Source of the DNA: Melitaea cinxia
Taxonomy: Eukaryota; Arthropoda; Insecta; Lepidoptera; Nymphalidae
Length of the DNA: 64,000 nucleotides
Assembly: GCF_905220565.1 (NCBI RefSeq)
Contig: NC_059408.1
Span: forward strand, 12,648,508-12,712,507
Direction of reading: 5' to 3'
Shown here: piece by piece, positions 48,320 through 60,678 of the stretch
Position numbering within the stretch: position 1 is the first letter of the stretch
Layout: the number at the start of each line of letters is the position of its first letter
Program-made: the position numbers and the translations under genes
Notes under the pieces: model-generated
Told to the model about the DNA's origin: nothing
The model's database searches: none
What the model saw: only the letters and a program-made list of their open reading frames with translations

Positions 48320-48553
48320 AACATAATACCTACCTACATAAAAGTTAATTACTCTACAGAATTGTTCGTCAGTTACGATTTTGTAGAAGATAAAAGCTGG
48401 CAACTAATTTTGAATAATAAGGATCTCTTTAGTGAGTTAAAATCCACAGAGAATTTTAAAGTAGATAAGTACCTAAATATTTTTGAAAATGACGAAATAT
48501 GTGTAAATCGGTCAAAAATTTCCAAGCTACGTTACTTCAAATATATTATTTGA
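48320..48553 (+). other. Unassigned open frame
   Basis: About 77 codons without a stop and without an ATG start, preceded by ACTCTACAG at 48,351-48,359. The residues (VSYDFVEDKSWQLILNNKDL, then FSELKSTENFKVDKYLNIF) look more protein-like than neighbouring frames. No family is recognised and no matching exon is seen. It could be an exon relic or chance. Confidence 0.2.
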
Positions 48554-48824
48554 TTTATGCGTATAACGTAGGTACGTATTGTACCTAAAATTTCCCATAT
48601 AACAATCATTAAGTATAATTATGGAAATGTATTACTATAAAAATTCTACTGAGTTTAGATAAAACTCGCCTGTTTTGATAATATCGATACAAACAAACAG
48701 AGGGCAAATTAAACTGACATTAGATGAATTTTGTATTTAATGCCATCACACATTGTAAGGTTTTTTTCTTTCACGAATATAGTATAGTGCTAAGTAATTG
48801 AAAAAATAATAATAACTGTTACTG

Positions 48825-48975
48825 CTCGGAAACGAAAAAAAAAACGACTTCCATTTAAATCATAATAATGTACCTATTTGTGTACACTGAGATAGTCGAA
48901 CAGAGTGTCAATTAGGTACTTATTATTAGATATAACAAAATACAGAATCGAATTGAGAATCTCCTCATTTTATAA
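48825..48975. mobile_element. GTCGGTT-terminal repeat, short copy
   Basis: GGAAACGAAAAAAAAAACGA, then CTTCCATTT at one end and GAATTGAGAATCTCCTCATT at the other. The internal part is deleted. Another terminal piece (CAAGCTTCAAAAAGGAGGAG) lies at 49,536-49,600. Confidence 0.5.
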
Positions 48976-49896
48976 GTTGGTTAAATACTACAACATAGTT
49001 TATTAGATTTATTCAAAATCAATCACTATCAATTAAACGTTAATTGGCTTGTAACCAAGTTAGATTAACTGGTTTCAACTAAATTGGAGCAACTGGTTTT
49101 AAACCTAGTTAGTTCGACCATAGTTTTTAACCAAGTTAGTTTAAAGAGTGGTTATTCAACCAAATAACCCTCAATAATGTTCAGTCACTTTTAGCTTCAC
49201 TAGAAATTATTTAATATTAAAAAAGAATAAATTTTAATCACTCTTTATTAATTTTCTGTGAAATGGACGAGAAATTATTTAAAAAAAAAATTCTGACCGT
49301 TCGAATCGTAACGAAAAATTCTGACAGAAGATTCGAATAATGTGTGATATCCTTTATCCAAAAAACGGATGTATGGTTGTTACCGTGATTGCTTAACTAG
49401 ATATCTACATTTGATGTATATGAACGATTTACATACTGAATTGCTTCGTATTATTGTGGCTATTATATTTGAATACATTTGTACTTAGGATAACGTATTA
49501 TATGATTTTAAATTGCAAAGTACATTTTTTTGAACAAGCTTCAAAAAGGAGGAGTTCGTCAATTCGACTAAACTAACCAACCATCAAGTTTAGTGATTAT
49601 TACTTTTTATCGAAAAAGTGTTGATTGTCACGTTAAAATTTAAATTTTATCCAGTAAGTAGTGTCTCGGTTCGATGCTTCGAACTTTCTACAGATTCACC
49701 TCCCGTCTATTCTTTTTTTATGACATAAGATTATTAAGATTACTTAAACACAATCCTTTCTATGCATTTGTAATTGATATAAGTTTTACAATAATTATTT
49801 TTGTAAATCCCAATCTGATTTGCTTAAGGAGCTACCTAAATCTTTATACGACTGAATATGGAATGTATGTAGGATATGTTAATAATATGGCCTACA

Positions 49897-50136
49897 TAAT
49901 ATACAAATAAATAAAATTGGAGTGTGTTTTAGAATTTTCGTCGGTCTGTCTGTTTGTCCCGGCTAATTTCTGAAACGACTAGACTGAATTTCACGGGACT
50001 TTCGCTGGCTGATAGCTGATGTAATAAGGAGTAAATTAGGTTATATTACTTTTAGAAATTTATTTATTTTATGTGTGCGAACTGAAAAATAACTTTTTGT
50101 TAAATTCCACGCGAACGAAGTCGCGGGCACAGCTAG
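49897..50136 (+). mobile_element. Helitron-like element, complete ends
   Basis: Starts ATACAAATAAATAAAATTGG, contains CTAATTTCTGAAACGACTAG, and ends CGCGAACGAAGTCGCGGGCA, then CAGCTAG before T. A CGCG..CGCG stem lies close to the end, as in Helitron 3' hairpins. Confidence 0.55.
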
Positions 50137-50843
50137 TAATTATATATTATTGTTTATTTAAATTAATTAGTTTACAGTGACACCTATGATTTACAATTAG
50201 AACTACTACATCATGTAAAAAAGTGTACGAAGGAGTTTCTTGTTGTAGTTCAGATATATTTCATTAGGTGGCGCTACAATACTAAAAACATTGTAAAAAT
50301 ATTATTTTAAAAAATAAGTCGTAACGTCTGTCTTTTAGTATCAATACGTAATATAATGTATTTTCATTTTTTACAAGCTTTTATTTTACTTCCCATGTAT
50401 ACATGTATATATGTATATATGCTCGGGTGAAATTTTGCAACTTAATTTTGAACCAGATATCTTCAACCAATTGAGCTGAAGTTTTGTATATAAGTTCAAT
50501 TTGGGTGACAATGCACAATGCATATGTTAACTTGGTGACGTCATTCTAAATCCAACATGGCGTTTTGTTTTCTTTCTTCCAGCGATATAACTAAAAAGTC
50601 AAAAATAAATTATAAGTAAAAAAAAACCTTTACAAAAAATATGCTTTTATTTGAATGCGCTAAAACGAAAAAAGATTTTTACTTTAAAACTTCTACTATT
50701 TACTCATAAAGTAATTACATAATTTATATGTTAAGAAAGCTTGTCGCGAGATTTACTTGTCAATAAACAAGTAAATTAAATAACTCGATGTGATTAATTT
50801 TGACTATTAAAATGTTCAAAATAAGGAAATACGAGTACTCAAA
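50137..50843. other. AT-rich intergenic DNA, nothing recognised
   Basis: No gene or recognised repeat. Confidence 0.4.
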
Positions 50844-51000
50844 TCTGAAGTTAAACTTGTGAAACGTAACTCTCTCTCTCTGTCTTCACTAACTTATATC
50901 TCCTTTTCAACTTCCATTCGCTTCGCCCGATCACACTTTTCGTAATGCTCTTGTCACGCATTCATCAGCTTACTCCTCAAGTCAAGCGTGCGTAAAAATT
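50844..51000 (+). repeat. CTCT-rich interspersed repeat, copy 3
   Basis: GAAACGTAACTCTCTCTCTC through CTCAAGTCAAGCGTGCGTAA, as at 7,032. Confidence 0.65.
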
Positions 51001-52182
51001 GATTTTTTTTTTTTTTTTGTTCAAAAATCTACCGATACTTTCAATTATAATAAATTATAGTTACATGACGAAAACGTGAACGGGCTGGTTGTCGTTACAT
51101 AGTTATATAAACTTAAAGCAATCCATTTAATACATTTAAATACTTTAGTTTCTAATACTGCACTGACTCTGTAACGAATTTACTAATGGCAGATTTTGAA
51201 TTTTATACCATAGCCTATGTACATAAAGTGCCATTTACATGTGTTAAATAACAATAATCACTTTTTAAACTCAAACGTCACCCACTAAAGATGTGTAAAT
51301 CCCACGCTGGGGTTCCAAACATTTTACGTACCAAACACACGTTAAATTACTTTTAAACGTTGTTATTTTTTTACAGTTCTATAATATATTTTTTTTTTCA
51401 TTGGTATCATTGTTTCTCCTTAAAATGAAAAATTCATCGACGTTTTGAGAACTCAGAATAATATATAATAAAACTATTAAGCTAGTCCAATCATTATAAA
51501 TAAATAGCAGTTTAAAAAAGTATGAAAAAGAGGAATTGTGTTTTGACGCAGAATCGTAGTGCGCGGATAACATTTTTTCGTCAATTACCTACCCCTTGTT
51601 CTCTTTTTTATATTCTTACATTTCTCTTTTAGTGTGTAATAAAATAGAGTACGACCAAATTATAACTTGAAATTTCTACTTATTATTTTAAGTTTTATGA
51701 AATCCATAACCATCCCAGACATAATTCGATCGATAAAGGTTCTGTCTTTGTTTATTGTAACTAGTTGTAATGATATCGACTTATTTGATTTAGAATATTG
51801 CTACATATTTTCAGATAAAATTTCACTACGCTGTTATCGCAATTGTCCGGTAAAACTCGGTTATCTAGCACGTTATGTTTATTGTCATAGTTTTTCGTGA
51901 ATTTTGTTGAGTTATTTTATAAGTAAAAAAATACCCACAGATGTTAACAAAGGGTAGAATTTTTTTTATTTCATGACCTTGGTTGTTTTGAACATATCAC
52001 TTTTGATACTATTATCAATCATTCGCGCCTCAGATAAAAATGCTTTTAATACTAATGGACTACCGTACTCAAATGTTATCTCGAGAGGTTTCGGTCAAAA
52101 TTATTCATTTTCCACAAAGCTTTTGTTCACTGTGATATGAAAATATTTTGCTACAAACATCAGTTTTATAAATGTTTACAAT
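51001..52182. other. Upstream region of the GPCR gene
   Basis: AT-rich, no repeat recognised. An initiator-like ACATCAGTTTTA ends about 12 bases upstream of the GPCR start codon, so the transcription start could be very close, but an upstream non-coding exon cannot be excluded. Confidence 0.3.
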
Positions 52183-55100
52183 ATGCCTGAAGACGTAGAT
52201 TTCGACGAAATTCCCAAGCTCCTGAGCAATTGGAGCAACGATGATTTGAACGATGTGAGTTCTCTTTACAGTTTTCTGTAACTGACCATTTTGATTACTA
52301 AAAGAACAAATTTAACTTCATATTTGATACATTTTAGTAATTCGTATATATGCGGTGTTTCTTAAAAAATAAAATGAACCAGTAATAAAGATAAATTTAT
52401 ATATTTTATTTAAAAATCGCTAAAGTGCTGTGAATCGCATTTGTCTAAAATTATTTGAATTATTTTGTTAATCACTTTGTATCACCCCAAGGAAATTTAT
52501 TATTAATACAGTTTCACCCAGCTTCTAACCGCTGCTACTGCATCGTGTCCACTACCCAAAGGTTATCTGGAATAAATCTCTATTTAGCGATAAGATCGCC
52601 TTTGTACATCTTGTATTGTAACTTTCTTTATGTGTCTGTATATTGGTGTACCTTAAGAATAAATAAATAAAATAAATAAATAAATCAAACAAAGCTACTT
52701 TGTTGGTACCCATTTTATTGATATGCTGTTCGAGTTAAACATAATATTATATTCATATGGCATTTATAAACAATAAGCTATAACATTATTTACCAGATAG
52801 ACACATCGCAGTATCCGTTCCCGAACAGACTATGGCACGTAAAGTCATTTCAAGAAATAACACTCAAATCATCAGCAATGGTTTTAATAGGGGTCATTGG
52901 AATATTCTTAAATTCTGTAATTCTCATCATCCTCTTGAGGAATAAGTGGCTCTGGACACCAAGCAACTATCTGATAGCGAATCTGGCGTTCATGGACCTT
53001 ATTACTTTAATATTTTGCCCGTGGTTTATGTTGGTCAGAGATTTCTTTCAAAACTACGTTTTAAAAAATTTTGGCTGCCGCTTCGAAGGATTCTTGCAAG
53101 GTAAAATATTATATATCTTTGTTTTTGTTCGATTCTTCAAGAAATTTATTGCCATATTATCAAATGTTGAATAATATAAAAAAAGAATGAAATAAAATTG
53201 TGTAGATTATGATGTCTTATACCTATACCAAAATTTCAGTCAAAATTAATAGAATATCATATTCCACATGAGGTTTAAATTATGTGATTCAGATTACGCT
53301 TCAGCCTATAATATTTCACTGCTGGGCATGGGCCTCTTTCCTCATGTTGGAGAAGGATCGGAGCTTAATCCACCACGCTACCCTAATGCGGGTTGGCGGA
53401 TATATTTACTACTATGAGTAACGATCACTATCAGGTGTACATACATGATAACAATCGGGACCGACGGCTAATGTGCTCTCCAAGGCACGGTGGGTAGACC
53501 CACAAGGACTGCACAAGCACCCAGACCACGGCAAACATCTGTATGGCCCATACAAATGTTTGTCATGTGTGGGGATCGAACTCACAACGGCTAGCGCAAC
53601 AGCCACCAACCAGTGCTGTGGCCGTTGTGCCGACGCGTCATTTAGCTCGCGATTAAAACTAAAATAATTAGAAAACAAAGAATTCCAAAATTAACCTAAT
53701 GATTAACAAAAAACTTAAATGAATTAAAACAATAGCTGTACGAAATACAGTTTTGTAGTTAAACAAAATGAATTATTTGTTGTACAAGACACTGTTTGTA
53801 TACCTCTATGAATTGGCATCTCTAAGAATTCTAATGATTTCAGCAACACTTCTGTTAGCCAGTGTAGTAGCTGTCATGCTGGTATCTTACGACAGACTAG
53901 CAGCCGCAGCGTTGACTTCTGAAGCTCGTGTCACTAAATCAGCTGCTGTGAAACTCATCATATTATCATGGATCGTTTCAATAGCGTTGTCCTCACCTTG
54001 GATTATAAAGAGATATCATATGGTTAATACTCGTAGTACAATTTTGTATTTGAAATTTCTGGGTTTTTTTTTTTTTCATTACTGTCCCATTGCGAGGCAA
54101 AGATCTATTGTATCTTTTATATCCTGAAGAACTCTTAATCATTTAAAAAAAAAATATGTTTGTACAAATATGACATTTTTACAAAAATAAAATTTTGGTT
54201 ACGATTTCGCATTTCCTCAAAATATTGTATTAACATTTAAAAAAAAGACTTAATTTTCTTGACAGGAGCGTCGCTGGCTTGATTATATTGAAAATATATG
54301 CGTTGAAGATATGGTTTTTCTTCCTATATATTGGCACTTTGTCGTCATATTGCTGGTCTGGATACCGCTCGGCGTGATGATTGTGACTGTGCGTATATAT
54401 TTTTTTTTATAGTATGTTTGAAAAAAGATTAATGTACTAGATAAATAGGAGTAATAGTCACTTTTATATGGCAGACTGTTGTTCTCAATTTAATTTTTTA
54501 AGTAACGTGAAGAAAAATGCTTCAATATTATAAAAATGATACCTAATACTATCAGACGAGCAATTCTTATATATTTGAATATCGGAAACGGCTTCAACGA
54601 TTTTCATGAATTTTAGTATGCAGGGGATTTTGGGTGTGATAAATCGATATAGCTAGGATTCATTTTTAGAAAACGTCGTTTTATCCCTGTTTTTAGGCAA
54701 TGAGAAAATGGTTTTAGTATCATTAGAATAAGAAGGTAAATTATTTCGCAATTGTCAATAAAGTTGTAATAGCTCAGCTGAAAAATCGTTCGGTCGGGAT
54801 TGACCGAGAAGACAACGGTTTAAATCCATGTCTCCAGATCGATTATTTTTCTCATATTTTTTCTACTTGCACTCGTGATTTTTTTATTTAGATAACCAGC
54901 TAATATTTTTTATTTTTTTATTTATAATATTTATATTTATGTTGGTAATATCGAAAAATATTATCTTTTATCAATATGTAATTCGTATTTAAACATGATT
55001 TACTAAAAATACCGAGCTAAGCTCGGTCAACCAGGTACTAATAATTAACTTAGGTATAAGTAAAAAAATAAGTTTGATAATGTGGATAAGTAATAATAAT

Positions 55101-56483
55101 AGTAATAATAATAATAATAATAATAGTAACTTCTAAAATTGTCATCTCAACTCTTTTATAGTATGGTACGATCATGTGGCGTTTGGAGTGGAGCGTTCGA
55201 GAACTATCTTCAAGAGGAGGAGGTCAAACAATATCAAGGGCAAGAGGAAAAGCCATGAGGATCACAGCTTGTGTATTAGTAGCCGCAGTTATCTGTAGGA
55301 TTCCATTCACTATTCTGGTGTATTGGAGGAGTACCATGTCGTTGGAGATCAATGCGGTATAATGTATAGATATTATAGAGTTAATAAAACTGAAACAATA
55401 ACTAATATAACAGACTACATAACATTTCTTATTTGTAGTAGTAGTACTTACTTTTTTATTTTTAGTCGACTTCAAAAAAGGAGGAGCTTTCTCAATTCGA
55501 CCGGTGGATAACTTCGTCGTTTATGAACCGATTTTGATGATTCTTTTTTTGTTGGAAAGTAGATACCTTTGATGAAGGAAACCGAGATCTAATGATAGCA
55601 TTCTAGAGAAATCGAGGGGAACTTTCGAAAATCGTAGTGGCGACTTGTGCGTTTGTTATTTTTTTTTCGCCTACTTACGCTGTAACGCTACTTGCCGATG
55701 TAATTGGAGTCGGTTTTTTTTCATTTGCTAGCAAACACAATTATAAACAAACTATTTAAGTATCAGATCTCAGAAGGGGCCTTAAGTATTTTTTTTAATA
55801 TTGTTTTTTTAGTTCAAATAATGTTTATTGAATGATTGTAGGTTGAAGGAGCCTATGAAATAATGTGGTTCATAGCCAGCTACCTAATGTACTTAAATTG
55901 CGCCATCAATCCACTAATATACGGTTTCACCAATGTCAGATTCAGAAGAGCTATGGACCGAACTCCTGGCATCGCTTGTTTTAGATTCGGCAGCTGGTGT
56001 TGTATTTGTACCATGGTAAGACTTTGTGTCTTACGAAAACACACTTTCTATGTAAAAATCTACTATAATTATATAGGTTAATTCTTTTTGTTAATTCTGC
56101 AAAGCTTGTTAAGAATATACATTTCAAGAATTGAATCAGTTTCATCAATTTCAGTTACAGAATTGTTTAAATTAGTAAAATCAATGAATATAACAAATAA
56201 GAGAACTGATATTCCAAAATAGTAATTTTAAATGAAGAAACTAATATTAATGTAATTTTATTTATTTCTCTAGGTAAAGAAAAAGAAACGGTCAATCCAA
56301 AATAACAACATTGAAAAAATTTTCGTCATCGATAACAGTCCACGTCCTAATAGAAAATTATCAAGAGTTGTCAAAAATATTTTACATATAAACAAACACA
56401 CCATGGAACTTAGTGTTCCTAAGGTCGATGAAGCTACTACGAGACCAACAAAGGTTACACCACTAAAAGTAGAACATATATAA
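52183..56483 (+). CDS. Class A (rhodopsin-like) G-protein coupled receptor, orphan, seven exons
   Basis: Spliced coding sequence: 52,183-52,254; 52,797-53,100; 53,844-54,022; 54,266-54,388; 55,162-55,356; 55,842-56,015; 56,274-56,483. All introns are GT..AG and the frame holds, giving 418 aa. The product is a seven-helix plasma membrane receptor. An N-glycosylation site (NWS, 16-18) is in the extracellular tail. TM1 is about 51-72 with Asn63, TM2 84-104 with LAFMD, and TM3 has Cys118 and ends in DRL (142-144) where DRY is usual. Trp168 is in TM4. Cys197 in loop 2 can pair with Cys118. TM5 contains Pro and Tyr, TM6 CRIP (271-274) instead of CWxP, and TM7 NPLIY (314-318). A Cys cluster and a basic tail follow. 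The loop and helix pattern suggests a peptide or orphan receptor; I cannot name the ligand. Introns 1, 2, 4 and 5 hold repeats. The start is the first ATG of an exon with a good donor. Confidence 0.85.
52445..52685 (+). mobile_element. LINE 3' end in GPCR intron 1
   Basis: CTATTTAGCGATAAGATCGC, then CTTTGTACATCTTG, and an AATAAATAAATAAA tail. The same family as 7,530-7,645. Confidence 0.6.
53297..53639 (-). mobile_element. SINE-A, type-1 head, in GPCR intron 2
   Basis: Near full-length minus-strand copy from GCTTCAGCCTATAATATTTC to GGCCGTTGTGCCGACGCGTC. Clear flanking duplication not found. Confidence 0.8.
54540..55038 (+). mobile_element. Repeat in GPCR intron 4 with tRNA-like segment
   Basis: GAAACGGCTTCAACGATTTT near the left, and GAGCTAAGCTCGGTCAACCA, then GGTACT at the right, resembling other Helitron-like ends (GGTCA.C.AG). 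Inside, TAGCTCAGCTG (54,770-54,780) and GGTTTAAATCC (54,817-54,827) have A- and B-box form, so a tRNA-derived piece is embedded. It does not fold as a complete tRNA gene by eye. Confidence 0.4.
55460..55742 (+). mobile_element. GTCGGTT-terminal repeat in GPCR intron 5
   Basis: GTCGACTTCAAAAAAGGAGG at the left; TAATTGGAGTCGGTTTTTTT, then CATTTGCTAGCAAACACAAT at the right. Aligns along its length with 2,986-3,285. Confidence 0.65.
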
Positions 56484-56489
56484 AAAATT

Positions 56490-56510
56490 AATAAAGATAT
56501 TTAGAATAAA
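56490..56510 (+). terminator. GPCR polyadenylation signals
   Basis: AATAAA at 56,490-56,495 and 56,505-56,510, within 30 bases of the stop codon, implying a very short 3' UTR. Confidence 0.55.
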
Positions 56511-56923
56511 GAGCAGGTATTAAACGACGTTAAGCCTCTTTTCACCTTATCACCAATATGAAATAAAGTGAACTTTAGAATACTACAGATGCTAAAAGTT
56601 TCGACGCATGTAGAAAAAAAAATGGCAACTGGAGCAAAATAGTGTCAAATACACGATGTGGTGGTGGTTGAAAATGAAAATATTAAGAATTAGAAAGGCT
56701 TGCAATATAACTTGTAAATGCGTTTATATTTTTAGAATAATTACGATAAAAACTATATAAATGTATGTTATAAATGCTAAATATAAACTTGTATAATGTT
56801 ATTTATATATTTTCTGTAAATGATAAAAAAACCACTTTCAATTGTACCTACCTTATAAATTATAACGTGGTCTCAATTAAACTAACCGGAACCTACTATA
56901 ATGCTGTAAAGCGTTAGCCAATA

Positions 56924-59894
56924 CTAGAGATTTGTGTTGTCTAGTAAGTTAGATAATTCTTGAACTTTTGTCTCCAGAACTGTCTTCATATGAGGTTCTA
57001 TTCTCAGTATATTCGCAGCTTCTTGCAAGAGTACCATGCTTTCCATTAATTGGTCCTGTAAAAGAATAATACATTGCATCATTTTGAGTTCTACTAATAT
57101 AAATTACACAAAAATGCTATCAGGTAAGCAGTTTCTGATATAAACCCATATGACATACCGCACCCATAAGATGTTACATGCATTGTATGACCAATTGACC
57201 AAAAATATTTCATCATCATCATCATCATTCCAGCCTATTGCAGTCCCCTGCTGGACAAAGGCCTCCACAAGTTCGCGCCAAAAATGCGTGAACTCGTGTT
57301 GCCCATAGTCACCACGTTGGGCAGGCGGCCAAAATTATTTATTTATTTACAATTTTAATATTACAGGTATTATTATTAGATTTATACTATGATGTGGTTT
57401 TATAAGTAAAAAGATGGTCAGTATAACTATGAGTTTATTCTAGAATCACATAATACTACATGTAATAAAAAGTAATATTGTTAGGGAGATGGCGTTCAAA
57501 GTTTTTTTTTTTCAAATCTTTCGATTTAGAACCAAATTGTAATTGGTAACTATTTTATTTAGCTGAGATATATATTTTACAACTCGGTAAACTGATTGGT
57601 TAATATTAAATATTAATAGTAGTATTAAAGATAAAACTAAAACGGAACACGAGTATGTTTGTTTCAGTGTTATGACTATTAATAAAATCTGGAACGCAGT
57701 TTTGCCTATCAACGCGAGAGCAGCTTACTTTCTTTGGAACATTGCCAATTTTTTTTCTTAAATGAATGCGAAGTCGTTTCAAACATTTAACAGATCGAAA
57801 AATAAATAAATGTTATCGTTTTCGCATAAAGTTGTTACAATACAATGACAATAAATTTATTTAGTGGTGTTTGTAAATGTGACGCATTCAGTCTGTAATA
57901 TCCCACTGTTGGGCATAGGCTTCTTTCTTCATGTAGGAGAAAGATTGGAGCTCAATCCACCACGCTGCTCCACTGCGGGTTGGCGGGTATGTTCCCTACT
58001 ATTAGTAACAATCGCTATCAGATATTTATGATAACAACCGGTCAACCATGACTTGGTAAGACCAAAAAATAAAATAAAAAAGCGTAGCAACGCGCGCTAC
58101 AGCTAGTACCTTTCTTATATTTATATTCGTAAATATGAAAGTAAAGTCAGTCATATTTGTAGTATCTATGTCATGTTTATATCATAAATTAGAAATAATC
58201 TGAAATAACAAACTATAGTCACCTGTGCTGCAGATTTGGTTATTATATCGTCTTCGAATTCCCTCTTGGTTTGCATCGTCATAGCAGATTGCAGTTCCAG
58301 CAATATGGTGCCACGGAACCTTGACCAACCTGGCTCAAGTTTATCAGCTACATCTAACAGATCATGGCAAAGGTCTATTTTACGTTTTATAAGATGGTCT
58401 GGAAGATCTGTAATTAAAAATATGAAATTATAGTTCTACGTCTTTAATTCATCATTTTATTTATTTATGTAACTTTATAAAATGGTACATTTAGATGAAA
58501 TATTATGACAATGACTTAAGGATCGTTTTGTGCAGTAGTTTCAACTATAATCTTTTTAGTTCAATTCAGCAATAATTACCTGCCAATGTATACCCCTCAT
58601 AATTTCCATAAATCTGCACCAAGGCTAATTTGGCTTGAATGGCCAAATGATTCGTCGGATGTAGTGTGGCTTTATACTTATCAATAAATTCTTCGAAACA
58701 TCTAGGTCCAGATTTATTAAGTGTATTTAGTTCTTGTTTTAACGCATTATTGCCCCAAAACATTTGCCTGCTTTGTATATAGTACCCACATTTTTCACAA
58801 TGCCAAGGCGCTGTTTCATCTAAAGGATTTGTTGAAACTAGCATGCCACGTTTTTCCGAAGATGATTCTAAACTAGCACTATTACAGACGGAGCAGTAAA
58901 TATTTCCTAAATATGTACCAAATTCCGTCGGATCTTTACATCTGTCGCATTCGCAATTGAAACATTTATGTGTTTTTAAAAGCTTTCGTCTATCCAAAGT
59001 ACCGTACAGTGACTGCGTGTATGTAGCAGTTATCATTTCGCCTTTTAAAATAGGCACAGTGGCAATAAGAGTTAAAGTATTATCATCGCCTAAATAAATA
59101 TGCCTCGTATTAGGTCTGCAGTTATGGTTCATCATCGACGCTGTCACATAAATAGCTCGTAACCTTTTAGATCCATCCGGAGATCTCACATCAAAGGAGT
59201 TAGTGTCAAATATCGAAGATACTTTTAAAATAGTTTCCTCATCAAAAGACAGCCCGAGTACTTGAATAATGAACGTGACAAGATTGGCCTTTAAAACCAA
59301 ATATAATGGTGTGTTTATTCTGTCCTCTAGATGAGATTCCAAGCTCATTATACTTTCGAATTGACGAGGATTAGTTTGTTTCATTAATAGTACTCTCATT
59401 GGTGCAATGATGCAGTACGCTGCTTCTTGTTTGTCTGAACTTTCGTATTTAATTTTACATTTGTAATTTCTTTTAGTCATAATCTTACATTCTTCCCTAT
59501 GTACTTCAGCTTTTTCACAATCAACACCACACATTGGCCAATTGCATGATGAACATTTGTAGAAGTCTAATTCGTCATCTTTCTGGATCGGTTCCAGTTT
59601 AAGGCCACATGACAAGCAATGTGGCTTGCAAGAAATCTTTGGACCAATTGCGGCCGGCTTTTCTCTCAATATTATTTCACCTTGTTGGATATCTCTTGTG
59701 GCTACCATGTGTCTTCCCAATTCTTCGGAATATTGAATTTTGTAACCGCAGCATTTTGATTTGTGGCCTTCTTTCCATCCCAATTTTTGGTGAGCCCTCG
59801 AACAGTAATACACAAGTTTGCACCCACCACATGTTTGACTGGCTGGCTTTTGGCAAACTTCGCAGACTGGTATTTCACGCTTGATATAATCCAT
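56924..59894 (-). CDS. SET and MYND domain protein (SMYD / SmydA-like), three exons
   Basis: Minus-strand coding exons: 59,894-58,580, 58,407-58,223 and 57,055-56,924. Introns are GT..AG and the frame is kept, giving 543 aa. Family members are zinc-binding proteins with a lysine methyltransferase fold, acting in nucleus or cytoplasm. The MYND finger is at 11-48 (C11, C14, C22, C25, C31, H35, H44, C48), with His at the sixth ligand. The split SET domain starts near GRHMVATRDIQQGE (60-73); inserted Cys/His pairs follow at 89-136. The core has DTNSFDVR (230-237), NHNCRPN (256-262) and GEMITATY (285-292). Post-SET cysteines CFNCECDRC are at 311-319. The C-terminal part, mostly helical by composition, is completed by exons 2 and 3 (LPDHLIKRKIDLCHDLLD...). 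All SET landmarks are present, so it may be catalytic, but insect SmydA-group proteins are poorly studied. ATG at 59,894 precedes the MYND finger directly. Convergent with the GPCR. Confidence 0.9.
57208..57332 (-). mobile_element. RTE-tail repeat fragment in SMYD intron 2
   Basis: CATCATCATCATCATTCCAG, then CCTATTGCAGTCCCCTGCTG and CCACGTTGGGCAGGCGG: the 3' third of the repeat, tail first, on minus. Confidence 0.7.
57885..58055 (-). mobile_element. SINE-A, 5'-truncated, in SMYD intron 2
   Basis: TCAGTCTGTAATATCCCACT to GATAACAACCGGTCAACC. The head is missing. It is followed at 58,060-58,108 by a Helitron-like end (GCGCGCTACAGCTAG/T). Confidence 0.65.
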
Positions 59895-60525
59895 TTTTGT
59901 TTTATTGTGTTTAACTGAAAGTTTTTAGGGCGAGCGCGCGGGCATCTCGGCTCGTTCCTAACACAATACTCGTTCAAAATAGATACGTGTATTTAATTAT
60001 CACTGCTGGTCTAACTAAAGACTTGTGTTGCTGCCAACAAAATGAAGTATTACAAAACTTGTGCTCCTTGATAAGAACCAATGTCGCTTTTCAGTCAGTG
60101 CTTTATTTGCATGATCATTATAATAAAATAACTATCATGCTAATCTTATTAGATGTAATAATAATAATAAGAATAAACAAGACATTTGATATGAGCTATT
60201 ATTAGTTATCTAAATGGAAATCATCTAAATAAACTTTCAAATAAATTTTATTACTAATAAACTCTTAATACTTTTGCATTTCAAAGTTTTGTATAGATAA
60301 TTGAATTTAACGAAGAAGTCTTAATCTTACCATTTCTAGTTTAAATTATATAAAACTAAAAGCCATACAAATTATTATTTTCAGTATTTTTTTAGATGTG
60401 TTTATTTATTTATAATTTATAATCAAAATGACAAATATTTTTTAAGAGCGAATACCTATCTATTTTCATAAAAAATCATTAGAATGGCATGCAACTACGT
60501 AACGTTATGTCCAGTTCCGTCCGTC
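59895..60525. promoter_or_regulatory. Divergent intergenic region between SMYD gene and the next gene
   Basis: About 630 bp separates the SMYD start codon from the presumed first exon on +. A CpG-rich patch (GGCGAGCGCGCGGGCATCTC) lies about 40 bp upstream of the SMYD ATG and probably marks its promoter or 5' UTR. No repeat recognised. Confidence 0.4.
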
Positions 60526-60678
60526 AGTAGTCTGAAGTTTACATGCGCGGACGCAGTTCGTGTACGTGGAAAGTTAATTTTTTTTCAACAGTAACTACAA
60601 AGATCCTTCAACGATATCTGTAAAAAGTTTTTAGTTTTTTATTTTTTTATTAGCTTTGGTTGTATAAAGTGAAAATTG
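60526..60678 (+). other. Probable 5' non-coding exon of a gene continuing past the window
   Basis: CCGTCAGTAGTC at about 60,521-60,532 fits the arthropod TCAGT initiator. A GC-richer stretch (CATGCGCGGACGCAGTTCG) follows, and the exon can end at a strong donor ATTG/GTGAGT at 60,678. No ATG-led frame of size is present. Inferred from the acceptor and start codon at 63,515-63,523. Confidence 0.4.

Noticed and set aside
54765..54830. tRNA gene in GPCR intron 4
   Set aside because: The box motifs are good, but the arms do not form a full cloverleaf by eye and the segment lies inside a repeat.
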